From positions 62,001-126,000 of the forward strand of contig JAVBOA010000002.1 in NCBI GenBank assembly GCA_031551135.1: a stretch of DNA of 64,000 nucleotides, in the 5' to 3' direction. This document shows positions 50,217 to 58,900 of the stretch, one piece after another. The translations under genes were made by a program, and so were the position numbers. The notes beneath the pieces were generated by a model. It was given only the letters and a program-made list of their open reading frames with translations, did no database searches and was not told where the DNA came from. How positions within the stretch are numbered: the stretch's first letter is position 1; the number at the start of each line of letters is the position of its first letter. Source of the stretch: JAITVM01 sp031551135. GTDB lineage: Bacteria > Bacillota > Clostridia > Lachnospirales > JAITVM01.

Positions 50217-51032
50217 TTAATATCTTTTTAAAGTGCTGATATTTTTCTTGTGATAATATAATATACCGAATAGTACAAAATAAACTAAAACAACAAAAAG
50301 AAGAATAAGCTTAAATGTACTAGAATTGTCTGACGTTTTAGGGTTTTCGTCTGCTTTTGATTCATCAGTGCCGGAATCATCGGCTGTCGAAACAGGTTGG
50401 TATTCTGTATATTCTATCGTATCTTCATTATTAGATTCTGCCTCTTGGTCTATATCCACCGCTGATAAAGGAATTGTCTCATTATTAATATCCTGTTCAG
50501 CAAGCGTCAAATCTGTTCCCCCCGAAACATTACTTTCATCCCTCGTGCTCTTTAAAGTGATTACGCTCGATTCATCCTTTACAACAGTAAAGTTTTGAAC
50601 TCTGCCATCATGATTGTAGCCATCAGCCGCTTCCGACTCGGTCAACAAATAATCACCCTCAGGAAGTTCTTCTTGCAAAACACCGTTAACAATTGTTCTT
50701 TCAAAATCATCACCGGTAGATTTGCTGATAAATCTCACTTTCGAGCCGTCAATCGGTTGACTTGTATTCGCGTCAACGCATTGTATTGTAACAACGCCCG
50801 TATTTTCGGCTTCAGCTCCTGTTTTTCCATTAATAACGCCTCCCTGAGAACCGGAATTATCAATGTCTGCGTTGTTATCTATATTATCATCATTAGTTGT
50901 AGTATTGTTGCTATTTCCATTCGCCGCATATTGGGTATTTGCGCTTTTGTCGTTATTTTGCTTAATAATAAACAAAGTTACTGAGGCTAGTGCAAGTATT
51001 GCAACAAACAAAAATAATATCTTCTTGCTCAC
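50217..51032 (-). CDS. SpaA/Cna-B-domain surface protein with NPKTSD-type sorting signal
   Basis: A 271-aa surface protein. N-terminal signal helix (ILFLFVAILALASVTLFII), Asn/Asp-rich linker (28-70), and one prealbumin-like SpaA domain (about 78-160: VTIQCVDANTSQPIDGSKVR, EELPEGDYLLTESEAADGY). An acidic stalk follows, then at the C-terminus NPKTSD, a hydrophobic helix (LILLFVVLVYFVLFGILYY) and HKK. This is the full layout of a sortase substrate, with an NPxTx-type motif rather than LPXTG. It starts with GTG at 51032 behind AGGAGGTG. A 356-bp palindromic element forms its upstream region. Binding partner unknown. Confidence 0.82.
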   Translation of the reverse strand: MSKKILFLFVAILALASVTLFIIKQNNDKSANTQYAANGNSNNTTTNDDNIDNNADIDNSGSQGGVINGKTGAEAENTGVVTIQCVDANTSQPIDGSKVRFISKSTGDDFERTIVNGVLQEELPEGDYLLTESEAADGYNHDGRVQNFTVVKDESSVITLKSTRDESNVSGGTDLTLAEQDINNETIPLSAVDIDQEAESNNEDTIEYTEYQPVSTADDSGTDESKADENPKTSDNSSTFKLILLFVVLVYFVLFGILYYHKKNISTLKRY

Positions 51033-51047
51033 GATAACACCTCCTAT

Positions 51048-51403
51048 TTAAAAAGACCATCGCACAATAAACGAAATCAAATTTCCATACCTCAAGCAAG
51101 AGAAAAAGGCAAGGAAAAATGAGAATGTGGAGAAATCAGACAAAGCTTGTACAAAAATCAAAGAGATATAATGTATAAAACCCGTCACAAATTCTAAGTG
51201 TATAAAATACATTTACCGCTGAAAACAAGGGAAGTTATTTTCAACAGCCACATATAATAAAGCTTTATAAAGGTAATCCAGCCTCGGTTCAAGCTTTTGA
51301 AAAAGCCGAACAATGCTCAATTGCTTATAAAAGAGTTTTCGTTAGTCGAAATTTTCTGTTATGCAAAAAAATCTCGTTTAAAATCGCGCAGTGGTCTTTT
51401 TAA
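51048..51403. repeat. Family D element: 356 bp bounded by long inverted repeats
   Basis: The left end TTAAAAAGACCATCGCACAA, continuing TAAACGAAAT, is answered by the right end ATCTCGTTTAAAATCGCGCA, continuing GTGGTCTTTTTAA. The inverted ends are about 30 bp with a perfect outer 12 bp. TTAA at both tips could be a target duplication. No transposase or other frame is recognisable inside. A hairpin GTTCAAGCTTTT/AAAAGCCGAAC lies near the middle right. It occupies the whole gap between rubredoxin and the SpaA-like gene. It could be a MITE or a structured RNA. Confidence 0.6.
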
Positions 51404-51415
51404 TTATTAAGTCTG

Positions 51416-51556
51416 CTATGCTTCCTCGGAAAAATCAGATTTTCCAACTCCGCATAACGGACAAACCCAATCATCACTAAGTTCTTCAAAAGGTACATTG
51501 TCATTTTCCGCCGGGTCATATACATAACCGCAAACGTCACATACCCATTTTTTCAT
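51416..51556 (-). CDS. Rubredoxin
   Basis: A 46-aa iron protein that carries single electrons, often to rubrerythrin or rubredoxin:oxygen oxidoreductase for oxygen and peroxide defence in anaerobes. Translation gives MKKWVCDVCGYVYDPAENDN, then VPFEELSDDWVCPLCGVGKS and DFSEEA. Both CxxCG iron-binding knuckles and the FEELSDDWVCPLC core are intact. It is slightly shorter than the usual 52-54 aa, with a compact loop after NDN. SD AGAGGAG lies 7 nt before the ATG at 51556. It stands between element D and pyk. Confidence 0.95.
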   Translation of the reverse strand: MKKWVCDVCGYVYDPAENDNVPFEELSDDWVCPLCGVGKSDFSEEA

Positions 51557-51617
51557 AGTAATACTCCTCTCTTGTTAGAGTAAAAGTTACTTACGACTAT
51601 GCAAAACACAATCGGCT

Positions 51618-51656
51618 ACAAAAACTTTGTTTTGATTTAACTATTTTGCAAAGTTT
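51618..51656 (-). terminator. Possible terminator after pyk
   Basis: On the minus strand AAACTTTG is answered by CAAAGTTTTTG about 22 nt later; the stem is short. Confidence 0.4.
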
Positions 51657-51664
51657 CGTATCAA

Positions 51665-53422
51665 TTATTTAGTAACTTTGTTACCATTATAAACAAATCC
51701 ATTCTTACTGTCAACGGTGATATGACATCCATTCGGTATCAAATCAACCACTTTATCATTACATATGATAATCGGAATGTCCAGCGCGCGTGCAACTGTT
51801 TCTGCATGTGTGAAATCTGTAGGTATATCCGAACCGACTATCAGTGCAGAGCATTTTTTTATATAAGGCAAGAGCTCATTATTCGTTTTTGACGTAACCA
51901 GAATATCGCCTTTTTTGAAATATTTTGAAGCCTGTTCAGCAACTTTTATTACATTTGAAGTACCAGAAATAGTTTTACTGCCGATGCCTTTTCCTTTAAC
52001 TAGGATATTTCCGACAATCTCAACCTTCAGCAAGTTTGTTGTACCGGCGATTCCTATCGGCATACCGGCGGCAAGCACAATATAATCTCCCTGCTTACAA
52101 AGCCCAAGCTCAGTCGCTTCATCAATCGCCATTTTAAACGCGTCTTCTGATTGTATTGGCTGTTTTGCAAAAATCGGAATACAACCCCATGACAAATTAA
52201 GCTGCCTCCAAACGCATTCGCTTTGTGTATAAGCAACAATTGACGCAGTCGGTCTGAATTTCGAAACCATTTTTGGAGTAATCCCCGAATTTGTAATAGC
52301 CACAATACATGAGGCATCCAAATCCAGCGCGGTAGTACAGGCGGCGAAAGCAATCGCATTTGTGATATTCGTTTTGAAATATGAATGCTGATTTACCGTG
52401 TTTAAATAATTTAAAGATTTCTCGGTTCTCTCCGCAATTCTTGCCATCATTCTGACACTTTCGAGAGGGAAAGAGCCTTTTGCGGTCTCTCCGGATAACA
52501 TAATTGCGTCTGTTCCGTCGAAAATTGCATTGGCAACGTCATTCGCTTCCGCCCTTGTTGGGCGCGGATTATTTACCATAGATTCCAGCATTTGCGTAGC
52601 TGTTATAACCGGTTTTCCGGCATCATTAGCTTTTTTAATCAAAAGCTTCTGTACAAGCGGAACTTCCTCCGGCGGAATTTCTACGCCCAAATCACCTCTG
52701 GCTACCATAATTCCGTCTGCCACTTCAATAATAGAATCAATATTATTTACACCGTCACGGCTTTCTATTTTTGCAATAATCCGAATATTAAACGCATTAT
52801 TCTGCTCCAGAACCTCACGGATTTTTACTACGTCCGCCGCGGAGCGGATGAACGATGCCGCAATAAAGTCAAAGCCTTGCTTTATTCCGAATTTTATATC
52901 TTCGATATCCTTATCTGTCAAAGATGGTAAATTTACATAAACATCCGGTACATTAACGCCTTTTCTGGAGGACAAAAAGCCGGAATTTACAACTTCACAA
53001 GTAATGTCTGTTTGTGTTAAATCAATAACTTTCATTTCGATAAGACCATCATCAATCAATAGCCTAGAGCCCTTTTTTAAGTCAACAGGCAAATCTTTAT
53101 ACGTAATTGAAACTTTTGTTTCATCGCCTTCAATATCCTCTGTAGTAAGTGTAAAAGTACTTCCTTGTGTTAAATAAATCGGCTCGGTTTTAAAAACGCC
53201 GATTCTGATTTCCGGTCCTTTTGTATCCAAAAGCAATGACACGGGCGCTTTTAATTCTTCTCTTGCCTGCTTCAAATTATTTATCATTACCTCATGCGAT
53301 TCATATGTTCCGTGAGAAAAATTTATACGTGCCGAGTCCAAGCCGCAGTTAATAAGTTGTTTAATTGTTTCAACATCATTCGTTGCAGGACCTAATGTAC
53401 CTACAATTTTTGTTTTTCGCAT
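51665..53422 (-). CDS. pyk: Pyruvate kinase
   Basis: A 585-aa glycolytic enzyme converting phosphoenolpyruvate and ADP to pyruvate and ATP. TKIVGTLGPATNDVETIKQL and INFSHGTYESHE open the barrel; MVARGDLGVEIP, VITATQMLESM and GETAKGSFP follow. The last 110 residues (about 475-585) are the extra PEP-utiliser-like C-terminal domain with SGTSNVIKVAEQASK, found in Bacillus and Clostridia but not in E. coli. The start at 53422 follows GGGAGGAAG; the longer open frame is rejected. It lies 93 bp after pfkA, with a short family A repeat between. They form the lower-glycolysis operon common in Firmicutes. Confidence 0.97.
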   Translation of the reverse strand: MRKTKIVGTLGPATNDVETIKQLINCGLDSARINFSHGTYESHEVMINNLKQAREELKAPVSLLLDTKGPEIRIGVFKTEPIYLTQGSTFTLTTEDIEGDETKVSITYKDLPVDLKKGSRLLIDDGLIEMKVIDLTQTDITCEVVNSGFLSSRKGVNVPDVYVNLPSLTDKDIEDIKFGIKQGFDFIAASFIRSAADVVKIREVLEQNNAFNIRIIAKIESRDGVNNIDSIIEVADGIMVARGDLGVEIPPEEVPLVQKLLIKKANDAGKPVITATQMLESMVNNPRPTRAEANDVANAIFDGTDAIMLSGETAKGSFPLESVRMMARIAERTEKSLNYLNTVNQHSYFKTNITNAIAFAACTTALDLDASCIVAITNSGITPKMVSKFRPTASIVAYTQSECVWRQLNLSWGCIPIFAKQPIQSEDAFKMAIDEATELGLCKQGDYIVLAAGMPIGIAGTTNLLKVEIVGNILVKGKGIGSKTISGTSNVIKVAEQASKYFKKGDILVTSKTNNELLPYIKKCSALIVGSDIPTDFTHAETVARALDIPIIICNDKVVDLIPNGCHITVDSKNGFVYNGNKVTK

Positions 53423-53469
53423 TTTCTTCCTCCCAAATTTTTTATACCGTTCAAGCCGAATTCTACCTA

Positions 53470-53511
53470 ATACTATTTTCATTTTTCTATCCTTAATAAT
53501 GAAAATAGTAT
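53470..53511. repeat. Family A repeat, short internally deleted form
   Basis: ATACTATTTTCATTTTTCTA to CCTTAATAATGAAAATAGTA plus T (42 bp). It lies between pfkA and pyk. Confidence 0.8.
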
Positions 53512-53515
53512 AAAT

Positions 53516-54496
53516 CTATATCGCAAGAATTTTAATGATTTTATACAATTCCTCGTTGTTTAATTCCGAAGCATTTTCATTTATGGCTTCCAGCGGCACG
53601 TCCGAATATTTTCCGTTTCTATAAATAACAACCCTATTAAAAATATTATCGACAAGAAGTTTTACCGCATGATATCCCATCATCGAAGCATGCATTCTGT
53701 CCAAAGCGGTTGGCGAACCTCCACGCTGCAAATGCCCCAAAATCGTCGCCCTTGAAACAATTCCTGTCATTTCCTCTATTTGCTTTGCCAAGGCTTGGCT
53801 TCCCCCAACGCCTTCGGCTATTACTACAAGATTATGACGTTTTCCTTTTGCTCTGTTTTCTAAAATCTGTTTTATTATAGCTTCAGGATGATTTTCTATC
53901 TTATACTCAGGAATCACCACCTCTTCGGCTCCGCCTGTCAGCGCACACCAAAGCGCAATGCTTCCGGCATTGCGTCCCATAACTTCTACAACAGAGCATC
54001 TTTCATGGCTTATCGAAGTATCTCTTATTTTTCCGATAGCATCCATGGCGGTTGTAACTGCGGTGTCAAAACCAATAGTATAGTCGGTGCAAGGTAAATC
54101 CAAATCAATTGTAGCCGGAATCCCTATAACTTTTATTCCATGTTCCGCTAATTTTATGCCGCCGTTTATCGAGCCGTCTCCGCCGATTATAACAAGAGCA
54201 TCTATTCCCAAAACCTTACAAATTCCTGCTGCCTTTTTCTGACCTTCCGGTGTTTTCATTTCAGGACATCTTGCCGTGAGTAAGACAGTTCCGCCCCGTT
54301 GTAAAACATCCGAAACTCCGCGGGCTTTTAAATCAATAATCTCCGCATTAAGCAGTCCTTCGTATCCTCTTTTTATTCCAATAACCTCTATGTTATGATA
54401 AATCGCTGTTCTTGCAACCGCCCTCACTGCCGCGTTCATTCCCGGAGCGTCGCCGCCGCTTGTCAATACACCAATTTTCTTTACATTAGTATGCAA
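53516..54496 (-). CDS. pfkA: ATP-dependent 6-phosphofructokinase
   Basis: A 326-aa enzyme that phosphorylates fructose-6-phosphate, the committed step of glycolysis. KIGVLTSGGDAPGMNAAVRA, GGDGSINGG (the Gly after GGD fits ATP rather than PPi use), TIGFDTAVTTAMDAI, and RATILGHLQRGGSPTALDR are present. The catalytic segment reads PATIDLDLPCTDYT where most have PGTIDNDI.GTD; the base Asp is kept. The start is the TTG at 54496, with GGAGG 7 nt upstream. The open frame upstream of it is family A repeat DNA. First gene of a pfkA-pyk operon. Confidence 0.95.
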   Translation of the reverse strand: MHTNVKKIGVLTSGGDAPGMNAAVRAVARTAIYHNIEVIGIKRGYEGLLNAEIIDLKARGVSDVLQRGGTVLLTARCPEMKTPEGQKKAAGICKVLGIDALVIIGGDGSINGGIKLAEHGIKVIGIPATIDLDLPCTDYTIGFDTAVTTAMDAIGKIRDTSISHERCSVVEVMGRNAGSIALWCALTGGAEEVVIPEYKIENHPEAIIKQILENRAKGKRHNLVVIAEGVGGSQALAKQIEEMTGIVSRATILGHLQRGGSPTALDRMHASMMGYHAVKLLVDNIFNRVVIYRNGKYSDVPLEAINENASELNNEELYKIIKILAI

Positions 54497-54513
54497 TTTT
54501 CTTCCTCCATCTA

Positions 54514-54621
54514 ATACTATTTCCCATTTAATGTGTAGAAAAAAATTTTCACAGCAAAGCGTTTCGCGCAACGTTTCAAGCGCAAAATATTTTTTTCTAT
54601 TCTTTAGAAGGGAAATCGTCT
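54514..54621 (+). repeat. Family A palindromic repeat, long form, in the pfkA leader
   Basis: ATACTATTTCCCATTTAATG to TTAGAAGGGAAATCGTCT. CCC/GGG matched arms as at 5957-6069, with decay at the right tip. It lies directly upstream of the pfkA ribosome site. Confidence 0.82.
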
Positions 54622-54675
54622 AAAGTCAATACCAATAAAAATTTATTCGCCAAATCTATATAATTATCGACATAT

Positions 54676-54761
54676 ACTGACGAGCGATTAGATTTTCAGA
54701 TCCGTTCCGCGCGCTTCAGTAGGTTGGTGAAACGGATGTGAACTTTGTTTTCGGTCGTCAG
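54676..54761. repeat. Family C palindromic repeat, copy 2
   Basis: ACTGACGAGCG to CGGTCGTCAG with inner CAGATCCGTT and AACGGATGTG. Same size and plan as the copy at 21207-21294, with about 80 percent visible identity. The C/G-to-T changes are not all matched between arms. Confidence 0.78.
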
Positions 54762-54893
54762 AGTAAGGTCTGATTTTGACAAAATTTTTTTGTTAGTACT
54801 ATTTCTATTATTATAAATTCTCATTAAAATCATATTACTTTGATAAAATCATGTCAATGATACAAATTTTCATGCAGATAATTATCGAATGTT

Positions 54894-54933
54894 TTTTACA
54901 CAATTTTATACACTTTGTATAAATTGTGTAAAA
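54894..54933. other. Long AT palindrome over the azlD stop
   Basis: TTTTACACAATTTTATACAC, followed by TTTGTATAAATTGTGTAAAA, forms a 16-17-bp stem spanning the end of azlD. It has T-runs on the plus-strand 5' side only, so it is not a classical terminator for azlD. It may still stabilise the mRNA end. Confidence 0.5.
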
Positions 54934-55250
54934 GCCATATATACAAAAGTTCCACCTAGAATGCTCAATAATGAGTTTGATTTATAAATATGCAAAAACA
55001 CAACTGTCAAAACAGAAATAATTTCTCTGATGCCAAAAGGAGCATGCAAAAAATCAACATCTTTAAAGCAATAAACAAGAATACAGCATATTATTGCAGG
55101 CGGCAGGTATTTGCCCAAATACAAAATAATATCAGCAGGCTTTTTGCCTTCTTTATCGAATAAAATAAACGGAAACGCCCTTGTGAAAAAGGTTATCATT
55201 GATATTAAAACTATCGCAAAAAAAAGCTTTTCATCCCTTATCATTTTCAA
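54906..55250 (-). CDS. azlD: Branched-chain amino acid exporter subunit AzlD
   Basis: A 114-aa protein with three or four membrane helices (FFAIVLISMITFFTRAFPFI and following). TRAFPFILF and YLGKYLPPAIICCILVYCF are AzlD hallmarks. It pairs with AzlC to export branched-chain amino acids or analogues. Its start overlaps the azlC stop by 20 bp. It is last in the dnaE-azlC-azlD run. Confidence 0.9.
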   Translation of the reverse strand: MKMIRDEKLFFAIVLISMITFFTRAFPFILFDKEGKKPADIILYLGKYLPPAIICCILVYCFKDVDFLHAPFGIREIISVLTVVFLHIYKSNSLLSILGGTFVYMAFTQFIQSV

Positions 55251-55944
55251 TCCTCTTTCTAAATATTATTAGTAAAAAAACAGATAATAATGTACCAAAT
55301 AGCAAAATCTGATTTTTGCTGACAAATAAACAGACAAAAATCCCTGAAAGCGTTCCCGACAAAAAAGGAATTTTTGTTTTATAAGCCTTGAGCTGTTCAA
55401 TAACTATTACTATAAATAATGCCGTCATCGCAAATTCAAGTCCGGCTGATTCAAATTTCACAATATTTGCAAAAACAGCTCCCAAAAGGCTTCCAATCAC
55501 CCAAGAAGAATGGTCGATTACCGAAACCAGCAAAGTATATACTTTTTTATTAATCCCGTCATATTCGCGCGGATTTGTTAAAATTGCGTAAGTCTCGTCA
55601 GTCAGCGAAAATATTAAATATAATTTTTCTGCGCCGAATTTTTTAAAGCTTTCGATTAAAGAAAGTCCATAAAATAAATGTTTGGAATTTATTAAAAAAG
55701 TTGTAAGCGCGATATCGGCAAAACTCGCGCCGCCGGACAAAAGCCCGACAGCGATATATTGTCCGGCTCCTGCATAAATAAACAAGCTCATAAAAAAAGC
55801 AACCCAAACGCTATAGCCTGCGGTAGTAATCAAAACCCCAAATATAAATCCGGTCGGAATATAGCCGAAAATTACCGGCGCTGAGGCTTGCAGCGCCGCC
55901 TTTAAGGTTTTTTTATCGATTTTATTTTCTTGAAATAATGACAT
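55231..55944 (-). CDS. azlC: Branched-chain amino acid exporter subunit AzlC
   Basis: A 237-aa, about seven-helix membrane protein. APVIFGYIPTGFIFGVLIT, SLFIYAGAGQYIAVGLLS, NSKHLFYGLSLIESFK and FSLTDETYAIL are conserved AzlC blocks. The start lies inside the end of dnaE (23-bp overlap), so it is translated from the dnaE message. Works with AzlD. The coupling to a replication polymerase looks incidental. Confidence 0.92.
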   Translation of the reverse strand: MSLFQENKIDKKTLKAALQASAPVIFGYIPTGFIFGVLITTAGYSVWVAFFMSLFIYAGAGQYIAVGLLSGGASFADIALTTFLINSKHLFYGLSLIESFKKFGAEKLYLIFSLTDETYAILTNPREYDGINKKVYTLLVSVIDHSSWVIGSLLGAVFANIVKFESAGLEFAMTALFIVIVIEQLKAYKTKIPFLSGTLSGIFVCLFVSKNQILLFGTLLSVFLLIIFRKRIENDKG

Positions 55945-58900
55945 TTGCTTCCCCCAAAATCTGCCTAAGCTTATGTAATAATAAATCGTCTATTCTAATC
56001 CAATATTTTTCGTCAACAAGATATTTTCGTCTTTCTTTTTCGTCATAAATCATAACTTTCGTCGAGCCTTGAAAATATTTCATAGTATCAATAATTTCTT
56101 TTGTATCGATTTCTTTATCCGCAGGAATTTTCAGCCAAAGCTTTTCTTTTTCTTCCTCAATAACGCTTAAATCGTTGCAGATAATCTTATAGTCCTCATC
56201 CTCGCGTCCGTTTATAACTCCCTCTATAATTACAAAAATATTTTCGACCAATATCGGATTAAATTTTTCGTGGACATTCGGAAAAAGAATTATTTCCATA
56301 ACACCATACAAATCCTCAACGGTTAAAAATGACATTGCTTTATTGTTTTTTGTATATTTTATAGATTTCGAGGTAATCAATCCGCCGACTTTTACCTTTT
56401 CGCCGTCATTCTTTCTGGATTGTGAATCCGCCATCAAATCAATAGAAATTGTGTTGGTTTTTTGAATCAAATATTCCCTGAACGAATCCAAAGGATGCCC
56501 CGAAACATAAATCCCCAGAACCTCTTTTTCCATATTCAGCATTTCGCGCTTATTAAATTCCGGAACATCAATAAAATCATCCGTGTAAATATTAACGTTA
56601 ATGATAGAGAAAAAATCTAATTGCCCTTCAACATTATTTTTTCTGGTATTATTAATTCCGTCGAGAAGTTTTTTATAAGAATTCATCAATTGGCGGCGCT
56701 TTTTGCCCATGCTGTCAAATGCACCGGCTTTAATCAAGCTCTCCAAACATCTTTTATTCAAATCCCGCTGTTCAACACGGTTTATAAATTCGGTAAAAGT
56801 TTTATATTCGCCGTTTTTGCGCTCGTTTACAATCGCCCGAATAGCCTGTCTTCCGACATTTTTAACGGCGGCAAGTCCGAAGCGTATTGATTTTCCGGAC
56901 ACCGAAAAGTTTTCATAAGATTTATTTACATCCGGCGGCAAAAGCTCAATGCCCATTTTTTTTGATTCCAAAATATATTCGGCAACTTTTGTGTTCGAGC
57001 CGGAAATTACAGAAGTCAACAACGCCGCCATAAATTCCACGGGATAATAATATTTCAGCCATGCGGTTTGATATCCAATCACAGCATACGCCGCAGCGTG
57101 AGATTTATTAAAGGCGTATTTCGCAAAATCGGTCATCTCATCGAAAATTTTCTCCGCCGATTCTTTATCGATTCCATTTTTCAAACAGCCGGGAATTTCG
57201 TCGCCCATTCCATAAATAAAATTATTCCGCTCTTGCGCCATAACTTCGGTTTTTTTCTTAGACATCGCGCGGCGCACAAGGTCACTTCGCCCAAGGCTGT
57301 ACCCGCCCAAATCCCGAACGATTTGCATAACCTGCTCCTGATAAACGATACAGCCGTAAGTCTGTTTCAGGATCGGCTCAAGTTTCGGATGCGTGTATTT
57401 TATATTGTCTTTGTGATTTTTTCCGTATACGTATTTCGGAATAAAATCCATCGGTCCCGGCCTGTACAAAGAAATTCCCGCTATTATATCTTCTATGTTT
57501 CGAGGTTTTAAGTCTTTCATAAATGATTTCATGCCCGGACTTTCCAATTGAAAAACGCCGTCGGTTTTCGCAAGAGAAATCATATCAAAAATATTCGGGT
57601 CATCATAAGACATTTTGTCGAAGTCAATATCTATATTATAATTTCGTTTTATTTCGCTTACCGTATCCCGAATAACCGTCAGAGTCCGCAGTCCCAAAAA
57701 ATCCATTTTCAAAAGCCCAAGCTCTTCCAAAGTCGTCATTGTGAATTGAGTTGTAATAATTCCGTCATTTTGGTTAAGCGGAACATATTCCGTAACAGGC
57801 TCGTTGCAGATAACCACGCCGGCGGCGTGAGTAGAAGCGTGACGTGGAAGACCTTCCAACCTCAAGCTCATATTTATCAGTTTTTTTATTTCTTCATTAT
57901 TTTCATAAATATTATTAAGCTCCGGATTCATTTGCAAAGCTTTTTCGATTGTAATTCCCAATTCCATCGGAATCATTTTCGCAATAATATCAACTGTGGC
58001 ATAAGGCACATCAAGCGCTCTTCCGACATCTCTTATTGCCGCACGAGCCGCCAAAGTTCCAAAAGTTATAATTTGCGCTACTTTTTCTGCGCCATATTTT
58101 TCAACAACATAGTCGATAACTTCCTGTCTGCGTTCATAACAAAAATCGATATCAATATCGGGCATTGAAATTCTCTCCGGATTCAGAAAGCGCTCAAAAA
58201 GCAAATCATATTTTATCGGGTCAATATTTGTGATTCTCAGAGAATACGCAACAATACTTCCGGCGGCAGAGCCGCGCCCCGGCCCGACGATTATCCCGTT
58301 ATCGTAAGCATATTTTATAAAATCCCAGACAATCAAAAAATAGTCCACAAAACCCATTTCTTTTATTGTGTTTAACTCATAATTCAGTCTTTCTTCCAAA
58401 TTTTCGGTCAATTCGCCGTATCTGAATTTAAGCCCTTCCAAGCAAAGGTTCTGCAAATATTCGAAAGAATCTTGATTGTCTTTTATTTTAAATTTCGGCA
58501 ATTTATAATTATTAAACTCAATTGTAACGTTACAGCGTTTGGAAATCTTATATGTATTTTCGAGAGCTTCTTTCGCAAAAGGAAATATTTTCGCCATTTC
58601 TTCGGGCGATTTCAAATAAAGCTGGTCAGTTCCGTAAGACATTCGGTCTTCGTCCTGAATAGTTTTCCCGGTCTGGATACATAAAAAAACATCATGAGCT
58701 TTATAGTCCTCCTGATAAATATAATGCGTATCATTCGTGCAAACCAGCGGAATTTTTGTTTCTTCCGATATTTTTAAAATTTGTGAAACAACTATTTTTT
58801 GTTCGTCAATTCCGTGGTCTTGCAGTTCTAGGAAAAAATTATTCTGACCGAAAATTTCATTATACATAATTGCAGTCTCAAGAGCTTTCTCATACGAAAC

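Noticed and set aside
50595..50984. Long antisense open frame opposite the SpaA-like gene
   Set aside because: Shadow of a low-complexity Asn/Asp-rich coding region; the minus-strand gene has signal peptide, domain and sorting signal.
51048..51403. RNase P RNA or tmRNA as identity of element D
   Set aside because: The conserved RNase P core (GAGGAAAGTCC-like) and any tag-peptide frame or ACCA-type end are absent.
54514..54571. N-terminal extension of PfkA from an upstream ATG
   Set aside because: The extension is family A repeat sequence; GGAGG and a TTG at the normal N-terminus explain translation.
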